Below are positions 48,296-57,863 of a DNA stretch of 64,000 nt, in pieces. Within the stretch, counting starts at the first letter, position 1. The number at the start of each line of letters is the position of its first letter. The stretch is from Serinicoccus sediminis (GTDB taxonomy: Bacteria; Actinomycetota; Actinomycetes; Actinomycetales; Dermatophilaceae). The stretch is from NCBI RefSeq assembly GCF_004153545.1, contig NZ_SDVA01000009.1, positions 62,001 through 126,000 of the forward strand, read 5' to 3'. The notes under the pieces were generated by a model. The model did not search any database. It was not told where the DNA came from and saw only the letters and a program-made list of their open reading frames with translations. Position numbers and translations under genes: made by a program.

Positions 48296-49608
48296 TGTCG
48301 CTCGAGGAGGTCCTGGGGGCGACGTGCGCGGTGCGGCCGGCCGGTGAGGAGGACGAGGTCGACGGCGTCCCCGCCGGCGTGGTGGCGCGACCGGCGTCCG
48401 CGCAGGAGACCTCGGAGCTGATGCGCGCCTGCTCGGCCCACGGTCTCGCGGTGGTGGTGCGCGGCCACGGCAGCAAGCTGGAGTGGGGTCGCCCGCCGGA
48501 ACGCGTCGACGTGGTCCTCGAGACGGGCGGCATGGCCGGGCTGGTCGAGCACGCGCGCGGCGACCTGGTCGCGACGGCCGGAGCCGGTATGCCGCTCACC
48601 CGGTTGCGCCACCTGCTGGCCGACGCGGGGCACGAGCTGGTGGTCGACGACCTCGCGGTCGGTCGTGGGGCGGACGCGGCCGGGTCCACCCTGGGTGGTG
48701 CCGTGGCGACCAACCTGTCCGGTCCCCGGCGGCTGCGGGCCGGCCCCCTGCGCGACCTCGTCCTCGGGGTGCGCCTCGTGCTCGCCGACGGGACGGTCGC
48801 CCGGGCCGGTGGCAAGGTCGTCAAGAACGTCGCCGGCTACGACCTGGGCAAGCTCATGACCGGCTCCTTCGGCACCCTGGCCGTCGTCACCGAGGTCACC
48901 GTGCGGCTGCACCCCGAGCCGCAGGAGGTCCGGCAGGTGCACGCCCTCGTGCCCCGTGAGCGCCTGGCACCCGTGCTGGCGCACCTCGTCAGGACCCAGA
49001 CCGCACCGCACGTCCTCGACGTGCACGCCGTTCCGGGGGCGGACGCCCAGGTGTCGGTCGGCCTGGGCGGGAGCCCCGGGAGCACGCGACGCCGGGCCGC
49101 GCGGCTCGCCGCCGAGCTCTCCTCGCCCGGTCTGGTGGGCTCTGCCGAGGCCGTCGTCGCCGTCGACCCGGAGCGCGTCACCGTGGAGGAGATCACCCAC
49201 GTCGTCCCGAGCGCCGCCGAGCCCTGGTCCACCGCGGAGGAGGTGGCCAGGCGGCCGACCCTGCTCCGGGTCACGACGCGGCTGAGCGGCACCGCCGAGC
49301 TGGTGCAGGTCGCGAACGACCACGGGCTGACGATCACGGGTTCCGCCGGGGTCGGAGTGCTGCGCGCCACGCTCCCCGAGGAGGCGCAGGTCGAGACGGT
49401 GCTCGGTGCCGTGATGGCCGTGCGGGCGGCGACGACGCGGCTGGGCGGGTCCACCGTGGCCCTCGACGCCCCGCCCGCCGTCAAGGCGTCGCTCGACGCG
49501 GAGGGCACCTGGGGGCCGGTGCCCGGGCTGGAGCTCATGCGCCGGGTCAAGGCGCAGTTCGACCCCGGGCGGACCCTCGCGCCGGGCCGCTTCGTGGGAG
49601 GACTGTGA
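48295..49608 (+). CDS. glcE: FAD-binding glycolate oxidase subunit
   Basis: 437 residues. The FAD-binding PCMH motif appears as V-V-R-G-H-G-S-K-L-E-W-G near 58, and T-L-G-G-A-V-A-T-N and K-N-V-A-G-Y-D-L-G-K-L lie between about 130 and 190. K-A-Q-F-D-P-G near the C-terminus is the conserved end of the family. The ATG shares one base with the glcD stop (TGATG). Confidence 0.92.
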   Translation: MSLEEVLGATCAVRPAGEEDEVDGVPAGVVARPASAQETSELMRACSAHGLAVVVRGHGSKLEWGRPPERVDVVLETGGMAGLVEHARGDLVATAGAGMPLTRLRHLLADAGHELVVDDLAVGRGADAAGSTLGGAVATNLSGPRRLRAGPLRDLVLGVRLVLADGTVARAGGKVVKNVAGYDLGKLMTGSFGTLAVVTEVTVRLHPEPQEVRQVHALVPRERLAPVLAHLVRTQTAPHVLDVHAVPGADAQVSVGLGGSPGSTRRRAARLAAELSSPGLVGSAEAVVAVDPERVTVEEITHVVPSAAEPWSTAEEVARRPTLLRVTTRLSGTAELVQVANDHGLTITGSAGVGVLRATLPEEAQVETVLGAVMAVRAATTRLGGSTVALDAPPAVKASLDAEGTWGPVPGLELMRRVKAQFDPGRTLAPGRFVGGL

Positions 49609-51023
49609 TGAGCACGCAGCCGGGACCGACACCGCGCCGCACGCTGCTCGGGATGCCCCGGGTCCGCGGCGAGCGGTCTCCCGTCCTCGCCGACCCGGCC
49701 TTCGACGCCCTCCGCCCGCCCGACCCGGACCTGCTCGACGACTGCGTGCACTGCGGCTTCTGCCTCACCACCTGCCCGACCTACCAGCTGTGGGGCGAGG
49801 AGATGGACAGCCCGCGGGGCCGGATCGACCAGATCCGGTCCGCCGCCGCGGGCGCCCCCCTGACCGCCGCGACGGTCGGGCACCTGGACGCCTGCCTGGG
49901 TTGCATGGCCTGCGTGACGAGCTGCCCCTCCGGCGTGCGCTACGACCGCATCCTGGAGCAGACCCGGGCCCAGGTCGAGCGTCGGGTCACCCGGCCCCGT
50001 CGGGAACGGGCCCTGCGTGCGTTCGTCTTCGCGCTCTTCCCCCACCCGGCGCGGCTGCGGCTGCTGCGCGGCCCGCTGCGGGCCGCCCAACGCACCGGCC
50101 TGCTCGACCTCGTGCGGCGCACCGGGCTGGTGGGCCGGGTGAGCCCCGGGCTGGAGGTCATGCAGTCGCTGGCGCCCCCGCTGGGTCCGCGGGTCGTGGT
50201 GCCCGGGCGCACCCCGGCGCAGGGGCCACGGCGGGCCGTGGTCGGGATGCTCACCGGCTGTGTCCAGCGGGAGTTCTTCGGCGAGGTCAACGCCGCCACC
50301 GCCCGGGTCCTCGCCGCCGAGGGATGCGAGGTGGTCGCCCCCGCGGGGCAGGGCTGCTGCGGCGCGCTGTCGGTCCACAGCGGGCGGGAGGAGGAGGGCC
50401 GGGCCTACGCCCGCCGCCTCGTCGACACCTTCGAGCAGGCGGGCGTGGACGCGGTCGTGGTCAACGCCGCCGGCTGCGGCTCCACGATGAAGGAGTACGC
50501 CCACCTGCTGGCCGACGACCCGGCCTACGCCGAGCGTGCCCGCGCCCTCGGCGACCGGGTCCGCGACCTCGCGGAGTTCCTCGTCGAGCTGGGCCCGGTG
50601 GCTCCCCGGCACCCGGTCGGCGACGCACCCGTCACCGTGGCCTACCACGACGCCTGCCACCTGCGCCACGCCCAGGGCGTGGTGGACGCCCCGCGCGAGC
50701 TGCTCGACGGCATACCGGGGGTGCGGCTCGTCGAGATCCCCGACGGCGAGATCTGCTGCGGCTCGGCGGGGGTCTACAACATCCTCCAGCCCGAGCCGGC
50801 GGCCGAGCTCGGCGACCGCAAGGCGGCCGGCATCCTGCGCACCGGCGCCGGGCTCGTCGTCACCGCCAATCCCGGCTGCCTCATGCAGATCACCCGGGCG
50901 CTGGAGCGCGCCGGCCATCCGCTCCCGTTCGTCCACACCGCCGTGGTGCTGGACGCCTCGCTGCGCGGGGTGCCGCTGGCCGGGGTGGCCGGACGGCGCG
51001 CGCCGGGCGGGGTCGCGCCGTGA
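49608..51023 (+). CDS. glcF: Iron-sulfur glycolate oxidase subunit
   Basis: 471 residues. Two 4Fe-4S motifs, C-V-H-C-G-F-C-L-T-T-C-P near 45 and C-L-G-C-M-A-C-V-T-S-C-P near 95, precede two CCG domains (G-C-C-G-A-L near 250 and C-C-G-S-A-G near 380) that probably hold a noncubane cluster. Carries electrons from GlcD/E to the quinone pool. ATG at 49608, overlapping the glcE stop (TGATG), is preferred to the GTG one codon earlier; GGAGG is seven bases upstream. Confidence 0.93.
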   Translation: MSTQPGPTPRRTLLGMPRVRGERSPVLADPAFDALRPPDPDLLDDCVHCGFCLTTCPTYQLWGEEMDSPRGRIDQIRSAAAGAPLTAATVGHLDACLGCMACVTSCPSGVRYDRILEQTRAQVERRVTRPRRERALRAFVFALFPHPARLRLLRGPLRAAQRTGLLDLVRRTGLVGRVSPGLEVMQSLAPPLGPRVVVPGRTPAQGPRRAVVGMLTGCVQREFFGEVNAATARVLAAEGCEVVAPAGQGCCGALSVHSGREEEGRAYARRLVDTFEQAGVDAVVVNAAGCGSTMKEYAHLLADDPAYAERARALGDRVRDLAEFLVELGPVAPRHPVGDAPVTVAYHDACHLRHAQGVVDAPRELLDGIPGVRLVEIPDGEICCGSAGVYNILQPEPAAELGDRKAAGILRTGAGLVVTANPGCLMQITRALERAGHPLPFVHTAVVLDASLRGVPLAGVAGRRAPGGVAP

Positions 51024-51769
51024 GCCCGGCGCAGGAGCGGCCCCGGGGCGTGCAGTCGGTCGACCGCGCCCTGGACATCGTCGAGCTGCTCGCGGCCGGC
51101 TCACCGCTCGGGGTGACCGAGATCGCCCGGGGGGTGGGCCTGTCACCGGCGACGGCGCACCGGATCGTCGCCGGGCTCGCGTCGCGCGGGTGGGTGCGCC
51201 AGGACGCCGACCGCCGGTATGCCGTGGGGCCGGCCGCCCTGCGCGTCGGGGACGCGTCCTACCGCGCCCTCGGTGCCGCGGCGGCACCCGCGCTCCGCGA
51301 GGCCGTCCGCCAGACCGGGGAGACAGCCAACCTGGCGGTGCTCGAGGGCGGGGTGATGGTCTACGTCGCCCAGTCCCCCTCCCCGCACACCCTGCGGATC
51401 TTCGCCGAGGTGGGCCGTCGGGTCCCGCTGCACTCCACCGCCGTCGGCAAGGTAGCGCTCGCGGCGCGACCCCGCGACACCTGGGTCGAGCTGCTGGCGA
51501 GGTCGCCGCTGGAGGCCCGGACCCCGCAGACCCTGACCACCGTCGAGGAGCTCACGTCCGAGCTGCTGACCGTGCGCGACCAGGGTTTCGCCTTGGACGA
51601 CGAGGAGCAGGAGCTCGGGGTCCGGTGCGTGGCCGTGCCGGTGCCGGTCGCGGCGCTCGAGGTCGCGCTCTCGGTGAGCGGGCCGACCGAGCGCCTCACC
51701 CGGGAGCGGGCCCGTGCGGTCGTCCCCGCGCTCCGTCGCGTCGCGACGACCCTGGCCGACCCGTCGTGA
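51020..51769 (+). CDS. IclR-family transcriptional regulator
   Basis: 249 residues: winged-helix domain with L-G-V-T-E-I-A-R-G-V-G-L-S-P-A-T-A-H-R near 33-50, then the effector domain with V-P-L-H-S-T-A-V-G-K near 135 and F-A-L-D-D-E-E near 193. In the operon with aceB and glc genes it probably senses glyoxylate or a related acid and binds the palindrome ahead of aceB. GTGA overlap with glcF. Confidence 0.92.
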   Translation: MSPAQERPRGVQSVDRALDIVELLAAGSPLGVTEIARGVGLSPATAHRIVAGLASRGWVRQDADRRYAVGPAALRVGDASYRALGAAAAPALREAVRQTGETANLAVLEGGVMVYVAQSPSPHTLRIFAEVGRRVPLHSTAVGKVALAARPRDTWVELLARSPLEARTPQTLTTVEELTSELLTVRDQGFALDDEEQELGVRCVAVPVPVAALEVALSVSGPTERLTRERARAVVPALRRVATTLADPS

Positions 51770-52043
51770 GGACGCGCGGGGTCGGCCGCCTGCTGATCCG
51801 GGCCGTGCGGGTCGCGGGGCACGCGGCCGGGCGGACGGCACGGCCCGCCCGGGCCGACCCGGGCGAGGTGGTGTGGGCGTGGGTGCCGTACGAGGAGGAC
51901 CCGAGCCAGGGCAAGGACCGCCCGGTCCTCGTGGTGGGACGCGACGGTCCCCTGCTGCCGTGCGGCGCACGGGCGCCGCGGTGCACGAACGGGTCTTCGA
52001 CCGCGTCGTGGCGCAGGTGCGTCGGCACTACCCCGGGGTGTGA
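51766..52043 (+). pseudogene. Decayed PemK/MazF-family toxin gene
   Basis: The first frame begins with an Arg-rich lead, then D-P-G-E-V-V-W-A-W-V-P-Y-E-E-D and Q-G-K-D-R-P-V-L-V-V-G-R-D-G, matching the N-terminal half of actinobacterial PemK/MazF-like toxins of about 190 residues. It then runs off family. A different frame, ending at 52043, gives V-H-E-R-V-F-D-R-V-V-A-Q-V-R, like the family C-terminus. About 50-60 codons between are deleted and the frame has shifted, so the toxin should be inactive. The GTG overlaps the iclR stop (GTGA). No antitoxin gene is visible. Confidence 0.75.
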
Positions 52044-53272
52044 GCGGCCCCGACCCGACGGCGGCGGTCGATGCGGCCGACCCGGTGCGCCACCCAGCCG
52101 GTCCCGAGCAGGCACAGCGAGCCCACGGTGACGCAGACGGCGGCGAGCGGGACGACCAGGGACAGCCCGGAGACGAGCAGCGGCCCGCCGAGACCCCCGA
52201 GGTCGCCGGCGAGGCGGTAGCCACCGAGGTACTGTGCGCGGCCCTCGCGCGGCGCGGTGTCGGCGCCCAGCGTCATGACGATGCCTGAGCCGAGCCCGTT
52301 GCCGACCGCCATGAGCAGCGCCAGCAGGGTGAACCCGAGCAGGCCACCGGTGAGCGGCAGGACGAGCACCCCCAGCCCGATGAGGGCGACGACGGGCACG
52401 GCCACCACGGCGCGCCCGGCCCGGTCCATGGCCCACCCGGCGGGGTAGAAGAGACCGATCTCGAGCAGGGCCGCCGCGCCGAAGACGAGCGAGGTGGTGG
52501 CGGCCGAGATGCCGACGTGGTCGGCCCACAACGGCAGCAGGACCATGCGCAGCGACCGGGCTCCCGAGATGACGACGACCGCGCTGCCGACCGAGGCCAG
52601 GGTGCGCCGGTGGTCGCGCAGGACCGCCAGCACCCGGGTGGGACGCGCCCCACCCGCCCGTGCGGCCCGTTCGTGCCGCGCCGTCAGGTCCGGGGCCAGC
52701 TGCACGACGACGGCGGACAGCAGCGCCGTCGCGGCCGCCAGCCAGAAGACCGAGCGCAGCTCGCCGGTGGCCGCGAGCAGGGCGCCGCCCAGCACGGGCC
52801 CGAGGAAGCCGCCGATGCGGTGCGAGCCGCCCAGGGTCGACATGGCCCTGGCCCGCAGGTGCGCCGGGGCGACGACGATGAGGAAGCCCTGCCGGGCCAG
52901 CAGGAAGACCGCCCAGGTCACCCCGCTCGCCAGGACGCCTGCGCCCAGCACCGCCAGCGACGGCGCCGAGGCGACGACCGCGAGGGCGACGGCATCGGCC
53001 ACCCCGGCGAGCACCATGGCCCGCCGTTCCCCGATCCGGGCGACGAGGGCGCCTGCCGGCAGCGCCCCCAGCAGGCTGCCCACCCCGAGCAGGGCCACCA
53101 CGAAGGCGGCCTGACCGACGCTGGCCCCGAGGTCTCGAGCGAGCAGCGCCAGCACCGGGGTGATCGCCCCCAGGCCCACCGCGTTGACGACCGTGGGGGC
53201 GAAGGCGGGCACGGCGATGTGCCGTAGCCGGAACCCCGTGTCGGCCGCGCCCGCGCCATCCTGCCTGGACAC
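52028..53272 (-). CDS. MFS transporter, SetA/drug-exporter-like
   Basis: 414 residues, 12 hydrophobic segments. G-A-L-V-A-R-I-G-E-R-R-A near 78 is the loop 2-3 motif, and M-D-R-A-G-R near 280 is the equivalent in the second half. It converges on the toxin relic, overlapping its end by 16 bases. Substrate unknown. Confidence 0.85.
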   Translation of the reverse strand: MSRQDGAGAADTGFRLRHIAVPAFAPTVVNAVGLGAITPVLALLARDLGASVGQAAFVVALLGVGSLLGALPAGALVARIGERRAMVLAGVADAVALAVVASAPSLAVLGAGVLASGVTWAVFLLARQGFLIVVAPAHLRARAMSTLGGSHRIGGFLGPVLGGALLAATGELRSVFWLAAATALLSAVVVQLAPDLTARHERAARAGGARPTRVLAVLRDHRRTLASVGSAVVVISGARSLRMVLLPLWADHVGISAATTSLVFGAAALLEIGLFYPAGWAMDRAGRAVVAVPVVALIGLGVLVLPLTGGLLGFTLLALLMAVGNGLGSGIVMTLGADTAPREGRAQYLGGYRLAGDLGGLGGPLLVSGLSLVVPLAAVCVTVGSLCLLGTGWVAHRVGRIDRRRRVGAAHTPG

Positions 53273-53299
53273 CGCGTCCCTCCCTCGGAGCAGCGAGAA

Positions 53300-53325
53300 G
53301 GGCCGGGCACCTGGGTGCCCGGCCC
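53300..53325 (-). terminator. Terminator of the tRNA-Ala gene
   Basis: Perfect 11-base stem (53300-53310 with 53315-53325) and a four-base loop, starting nine bases after the tRNA 3' end on the minus strand and followed by TTCTCG. Confidence 0.82.
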
Positions 53326-53331
53326 TATACC

Positions 53332-53406
<75 letters not shown>

Positions 53407-53467
53407 GGGTCGCCCCGTGAGGACTTGGATACTTTACCCAGCGCGTTCGGCAATCACCAAATCCCCG

Positions 53468-54115
53468 TCACGGCACCGGGTGCGCGATCGTGCCCACCGA
53501 CCCGGCGTCCGGTGGCCCCGCGTTCCAGGTCTCCAGCCGCCACCCCGTCGGGTGCTCGACGAGGTCCGCCCAGTGGCAGTTGCGCAGGCCGACCAGCGCC
53601 TGGGCGGCCTGCCCGACGTGGAGGCCCACGACCACGCAGACGAGCGCCCGGGTGGCCAGGCCGTGGGTCGCGAGCACCGCCAGACCGTGCTCGGGCAGCC
53701 CCGCGACGACGTCCTCGAACGCCGCCCGGGTGCGGGCCGCGACGTCGGCCAGCCGCTCACCGGTCTCGCCCCGGACGACGTCCTCGCCGCGCTCGAGGGC
53801 CAGCTGTGCCTCCGGGTAGCGAGCGCTCACCTCGACGTGGGTCAGGCCCTGCCAGCGCCCGACGTGGATCTCCCGCAGCCGGGCGTCCGGCTCGAGGTCC
53901 AGCCCGGTCAGCTCGGCCAGCTCGGCGGCGGTCTGCCGTGCCCGGGCCAGGTCGGAGGAGACGAGGCGGGAGACCCCACGAGCGGCCAGCACGCGGGCTG
54001 CCCGCCGGGCCTGCTCGCGTCCCGTCGCGGACAGCTCGGTGTCCAGCTGCCCCTGGTAGACCCCGCCGGCGTTGTGCGCGGTCTCGCCGTGCCGCCAGAC
54101 GACGACGCGCCGCAC
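53468..54115 (-). CDS. Histidine phosphatase family protein
   Basis: 215 residues. The R-H-G-E-T motif at 8-12 carries the phospho-His of the phosphoglycerate-mutase-like superfamily; S-S-D-L-A-R-A-R-Q-T near 53 and A-T-H-G near 148 complete the active site. It follows rsfS at four bases, as in many actinobacteria. Substrate unknown; glucosyl-3-phosphoglycerate phosphatase or cofactor-dependent mutase activity are both possible. Confidence 0.88.
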   Translation of the reverse strand: MRRVVVWRHGETAHNAGGVYQGQLDTELSATGREQARRAARVLAARGVSRLVSSDLARARQTAAELAELTGLDLEPDARLREIHVGRWQGLTHVEVSARYPEAQLALERGEDVVRGETGERLADVAARTRAAFEDVVAGLPEHGLAVLATHGLATRALVCVVVGLHVGQAAQALVGLRNCHWADLVEHPTGWRLETWNAGPPDAGSVGTIAHPVP

Positions 54116-54119
54116 CGGC

Positions 54120-54503
54120 TCAGGCCCCGTCGGGTGCGGCCGGCGCCGGCGGGCCGGCGAGCACGTGCGGGCAGTCCTTCCAGAGCCGCTCGAGGTCGTA
54201 GAACTGGCGGTCCTCCGCGTGCATGACGTGCACGACGATGTCGCTGAAGTCCAGCAGGACCCAGCGTCCCTCGTGCTGCCCCTCGCGTCGCAGCGGCTTG
54301 GCCCCCAGCTGCAGCAGGCGCTCCTCGACCGCGTCGACGACAGCGCCGACCTGCCGCTCGTTGGGCGCCGAGGCGATGACGAAGACGTCGGTGAGGGCGA
54401 GCTGTCCGGAGACGTCGAGCCCGACCACGTCCTGCGCCAACTTGTCCTGCGCCGCGGCGGCCGCGGCCTGCGCCAGCTCGATCGCGCGTTGGGTGGCTGC
54501 CAC
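54120..54503 (-). CDS. rsfS: Ribosomal silencing factor RsfS
   Basis: 127 residues of the DUF143/Iojap fold: D-V-F-V-I-A-S-A-P-N-E-R-Q near 39 and W-V-L-L-D-F-S-D-I-V-V-H-V-M near 81 are characteristic. Binds L14 and blocks subunit joining when nutrients are short. GTG start follows the nadD stop directly (TGAGTG). Confidence 0.95.
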   Translation of the reverse strand: MAATQRAIELAQAAAAAAQDKLAQDVVGLDVSGQLALTDVFVIASAPNERQVGAVVDAVEERLLQLGAKPLRREGQHEGRWVLLDFSDIVVHVMHAEDRQFYDLERLWKDCPHVLAGPPAPAAPDGA

Positions 54504-55088
54504 TCAGGGGTCCTTCCGGTAGAGGTCGTACTTGCCGATGTACTGGACGACGCCGTCGGGCACGAGGTACCAGACCGGCTCGCCCTGGGCGGTGCGCTCG
54601 CGGCAGCCCGTGGAGCTGATGGCCATGGCCGGCACCTCGAGCAGGGTCACCTTGTCCTCGGGCAGCCCGGCGTCGGTGAGGACGTGCCCGGGGCGCGTGA
54701 CCCCGACGAAGTGAGCCAGGTCCCACAGCTGGGAGACGCCCTTCCAAGACAGGATCTGGGCCAGCGCGTCGGCCCCGGTGATGAAGAACAGCTCGTCGTC
54801 CGGCCGCTCGTCCCGCAGGTCGAGCAGGGTGTCCAGGGTGTAGGTCGGGCCCTCCCGGTCCACGTCGACCCTGCTGACGGTGAAGCTGGGGTTGGACGCG
54901 GTGGCGATGACGGTCATGAGGTAGCGGTGCTCGGCGTCCGTGACCTCGCTGGCGTCCTTGCGGTAGGGCTGCCCGGTGGGCACGAACACGACCTCGTCCA
55001 GGCCGAGCAGGTGTGCGGCCTCGCTCGCGGCGACGAGGTGGCCGTGGTGGATGGGGTCGAAGGTCCCACCCATCACTCCGAGCCGCAT
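54504..55088 (-). CDS. nadD: Nicotinate-nucleotide adenylyltransferase
   Basis: 194 residues. [12 protein letters not shown] at residues 6-17 holds the ATP-binding T/HxGH motif, and S-S-T-G-C-R near 163 the second. Makes deamido-NAD in the NAD pathway. ATG at 55088 shares one base with the stop of the small membrane gene (TGATG). Confidence 0.96.
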   Translation of the reverse strand: MRLGVMGGTFDPIHHGHLVAASEAAHLLGLDEVVFVPTGQPYRKDASEVTDAEHRYLMTVIATASNPSFTVSRVDVDREGPTYTLDTLLDLRDERPDDELFFITGADALAQILSWKGVSQLWDLAHFVGVTRPGHVLTDAGLPEDKVTLLEVPAMAISSTGCRERTAQGEPVWYLVPDGVVQYIGKYDLYRKDP

Positions 55089-55312
55089 CAGGACTGGGTT
55101 CGGCCCAGGTCGGGGTCGTGGTGCGCGTCGGACACCCCGTGCGGGTCGAGGGCCAGCGTGTTGCGGAAGGCCCACAGGAAGCCCAGCAGCAGCACGAACG
55201 CCAGGATCGCGATGACGCCGAACATGATGGGCGGGAAGGGCAGCTCGTGGACGACGTGGTGGCCCCCTTCCTCGGCGGCGGCGAGGAGGTGCAGGCTCTG
55301 CGCTGGCGACAT
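55088..55312 (-). CDS. Small single-pass membrane protein
   Basis: 74 residues with one strong membrane segment (roughly 30-49: [19 protein letters not shown]), a His/Glu-rich N-terminus and an Asp/His-rich C-terminus. Conserved in position between proA and nadD in relatives, to my knowledge without function. ATG at 55312 is used since TAGAGT (55325-55320) lies seven bases upstream on this strand; the GTG at 55321 would fall inside that spacer. Confidence 0.8.
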   Translation of the reverse strand: MSPAQSLHLLAAAEEGGHHVVHELPFPPIMFGVIAILAFVLLLGFLWAFRNTLALDPHGVSDAHHDPDLGRTQS

Positions 55313-55352
55313 GGGCGTCACTCTACCTGCCGCACCACGGTGCCCGGCAGGG

Positions 55353-56633
55353 TCAGCGGATCTGCCCGTCGCCCTCCACGACCCACTTCGTGGTCGTCAG
55401 CTCCGGCAGCGCCATGGGCCCGCGGGCGTGCAGCTTCTGCGTCGAGATGCCGATCTCGGCGCCGAACCCGAACTCCCCGCCGTCGGTGAACCGGGTGGAG
55501 GCGTTGACCAGCACCGCGGCGGCGTCGATCTCGGTGGTGAACCGGCGGGCGGCGGCGCGGTCCGCCGTGACGATCGCCTCGGTGTGCCCGCTGCTGTGCT
55601 GCTGCACGTGGGCGATGGCCGCGTCGAGGTCGTCGACCACCCGGGCCGAGATGTCGAGGGAGAGGAACTCGGTGTCGTCGTCCTCGGCGGTGACCGGCTG
55701 GTGCACCGCGCCGGCGGCCTCGGCATACCGGCACATCTGCTCGTCGCCGCGCACGGTGACCCCGGCCGCGGCGAGCTGCGCCATGATCCCCGGCAGCACC
55801 CGCTCGGCGGCCTCCCGGTGGACGAGGAGCGACTCGGCCGCGTTGCACACCGAGGTCCGGTGCGTCTTGGAGTTGGTGACGATGGCGACGGCCATGTCGG
55901 TGTCCGCGCTGGCGTCCACGACGACGTGGCAGTTCCCGACACCGGTCTCGATGACCGGCACCGTCGACTCGGTGACCACCGTCTGGATGAGGCTCGCGCC
56001 TCCCCGGGGGATCACGAGGTCGACCAGCCCACGCGCTGTCATCAGCGCCCGCGCCGCGTCGTGCCCGCCCTCGGAGAGCAGGTTGACGGCGTCCGGGGAG
56101 ATGCCCCGCTCCTCCAGCCCGGCACGCAGGATCGCCACCAGGGCGGCGTTGGTGGACCCGGCGGCCGAGCCGCCGCGCAGGATGACCGCGTTGCCGCTCT
56201 TGAGGCCGAGCCCGGCGGCATCCACGGTGACGTTGGGGCGGGCCTCGTAGATCATGCCGACGACCCCCATGGGCACCCGCACCTGGCGGATCTGCAGCCC
56301 GTTGGCGAGGGTCGACCCGCGCACCACCTCCCCGACCGGGTCGGGCAGCGAGGCGACCTGCCGCAGCGCGTCCGCGACGGCATGGGTGCGGTCCGCGTCG
56401 AGGGTCAGCCGGTCCAGCAGGTTCTCCGGCAGCCCCTGGGCGCGCCCGCGCTCGAGGTCCTCGCGGTTGGCCGCGACGACGCGCTCGGCCCCGGCGTCCA
56501 CGGCGTCGGCGAGCGCGAGCAGGGCGGCGTCCTTCTCGGCGCGGGTCAGCAGCGCGAGCTGGCGGGCGGCGGTGCGCGCGGCCCGGGCGACCGCGGCGAC
56601 CTGGTCGACGACCTCGGGGGCGATGGTGCTCAT
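55353..56633 (-). CDS. proA: Gamma-glutamyl phosphate reductase
   Basis: 426 residues. N-A-A-E-S-L-L-V near 267, preceded by V-C, holds the catalytic Cys; R-G-G-S-A-A near 142 and E-A-R-P-N-V-T near 118 are family segments. Second step of proline synthesis, reducing gamma-glutamyl phosphate to the semialdehyde. Follows proB on the same strand with a 55-base gap. Confidence 0.96.
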   Translation of the reverse strand: MSTIAPEVVDQVAAVARAARTAARQLALLTRAEKDAALLALADAVDAGAERVVAANREDLERGRAQGLPENLLDRLTLDADRTHAVADALRQVASLPDPVGEVVRGSTLANGLQIRQVRVPMGVVGMIYEARPNVTVDAAGLGLKSGNAVILRGGSAAGSTNAALVAILRAGLEERGISPDAVNLLSEGGHDAARALMTARGLVDLVIPRGGASLIQTVVTESTVPVIETGVGNCHVVVDASADTDMAVAIVTNSKTHRTSVCNAAESLLVHREAAERVLPGIMAQLAAAGVTVRGDEQMCRYAEAAGAVHQPVTAEDDDTEFLSLDISARVVDDLDAAIAHVQQHSSGHTEAIVTADRAAARRFTTEIDAAAVLVNASTRFTDGGEFGFGAEIGISTQKLHARGPMALPELTTTKWVVEGDGQIR

Positions 56634-56688
56634 GTGACCTCCTGGTCCGGTGGACCGGCGATGGTGGGGTATGTCGTGTCTGACGGGG

Positions 56689-57813
56689 CTAGAGGACGAC
56701 GAGGTCGTCCCGGCGGACGACGGGTCGGGGCGCGGGGGCGCCCGAGCGCAGGGCGGCGTCGCGGACCATCCGGCGGCCCACGAGCGGGCCCAGCTCGGCG
56801 GCGTCGTAGCCGACGAGGCCGCGGGCGACCACGCGGCCCGCCTGGTCGCACAGGTCGACGGTGTCGCCGGCGCTGAAGCGACCCTCGACCCGGGTGATGC
56901 CCACCGGCAGCAGGGAGGTCTGGCGACGGACGACGGCCTCGACCGCCCCGTCGTCGAGGACGACCCGGCCGGTGGCGCTGCTCGCGTGCGCCAGCCACCG
57001 TCGGCGCGCGGGGCTCTTGGTGCCGACGGGTGTGAACAGGGTGCCGACGTCCTCGCCGCGCAGGGCCTGGTGGACCTGGTCGGCGCTGGTGACGAGCACC
57101 GGGATGCCCTCGGCGACCGCCATCTGCGCGGCGGTGACCTTGGTCTGCATACCCCCCGTGCCCACGCCGGACCCGGCGGTGCTCACGTCCACTGCGGCCA
57201 GCGCCTCGACCCCCGCGACCAGCGGGATGCGGGCCGAACCGGGGCGGGACGGGTGCGCGGTGTAGAGGGCGTCGACGTCGGACAGCAGGACCATGGCGTC
57301 GGCGTCGACGAGGTGGGCGACGAGTGCCGCGAGCCGGTCGTTGTCGCCGAACCGGATCTCGTCGGTGGCCACGGTGTCGTTCTCGTTGATGATGGGCACC
57401 ACCTCCAGCTCCAGGAGCCGCTCCAGGGTGCGGGAGGCGTTGACGTAGTGGCTGCGCCGGTGCATGTCGTCGGCGGTCAGCAGCACCTGCCCGACCTGGA
57501 CGCCGTGCAGGGTGAAGGCCTGGGTGTAGGCCGCCATGAGCGCGCCCTGCCCGGTGCTCGCCGCGGCCTGCTGGGTGGCCAGGTCCTTGGGCCGGCGGTC
57601 CAGCCCCAGCGGCACCATGCCGGCGGCGATCGCCCCCGACGACACCAGGACGACCTGGGTCCCCGCCAGCGACAGCTTGGCCAGGCTGCTGGCCAGCGCC
57701 TGCAGGCGGAAGCCGTCCAGACCGCCCTGCGGACCGGTCAGCGAGGAGGAGCCGATCTTGACGACCATGCGGTGCGCGTCACGGATGACGCTGCGGTCGA
57801 CGGTCGAGGCCAT
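56689..57813 (-). CDS. proB: Glutamate 5-kinase
   Basis: 374 residues: an amino-acid-kinase domain with V-V-K-I-G-S-S-S-L near 16, I-N-E-N-D-T-V near 140 and G-T-G-G-M-Q-T-K near 215, and a C-terminal PUA domain. First enzyme of proline synthesis, the feedback-controlled step. ATG at 57813 lies seven bases after TAGTAT (57826-57821 on this strand), so it is probably leaderless; the longer reading to 57852 is rejected. Confidence 0.96.
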   Translation of the reverse strand: MASTVDRSVIRDAHRMVVKIGSSSLTGPQGGLDGFRLQALASSLAKLSLAGTQVVLVSSGAIAAGMVPLGLDRRPKDLATQQAAASTGQGALMAAYTQAFTLHGVQVGQVLLTADDMHRRSHYVNASRTLERLLELEVVPIINENDTVATDEIRFGDNDRLAALVAHLVDADAMVLLSDVDALYTAHPSRPGSARIPLVAGVEALAAVDVSTAGSGVGTGGMQTKVTAAQMAVAEGIPVLVTSADQVHQALRGEDVGTLFTPVGTKSPARRRWLAHASSATGRVVLDDGAVEAVVRRQTSLLPVGITRVEGRFSAGDTVDLCDQAGRVVARGLVGYDAAELGPLVGRRMVRDAALRSGAPAPRPVVRRDDLVVL

Positions 57814-57863
57814 GGGACGAATACTATTCCACTTGCGTGCATAGTCATGCACCTGAGCCCGGC

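Noticed and set aside
45150-51769. Classical glyoxylate shunt operon
   Set aside because: No isocitrate lyase is present; glcDEF point to glycolate or related 2-hydroxyacid oxidation instead.
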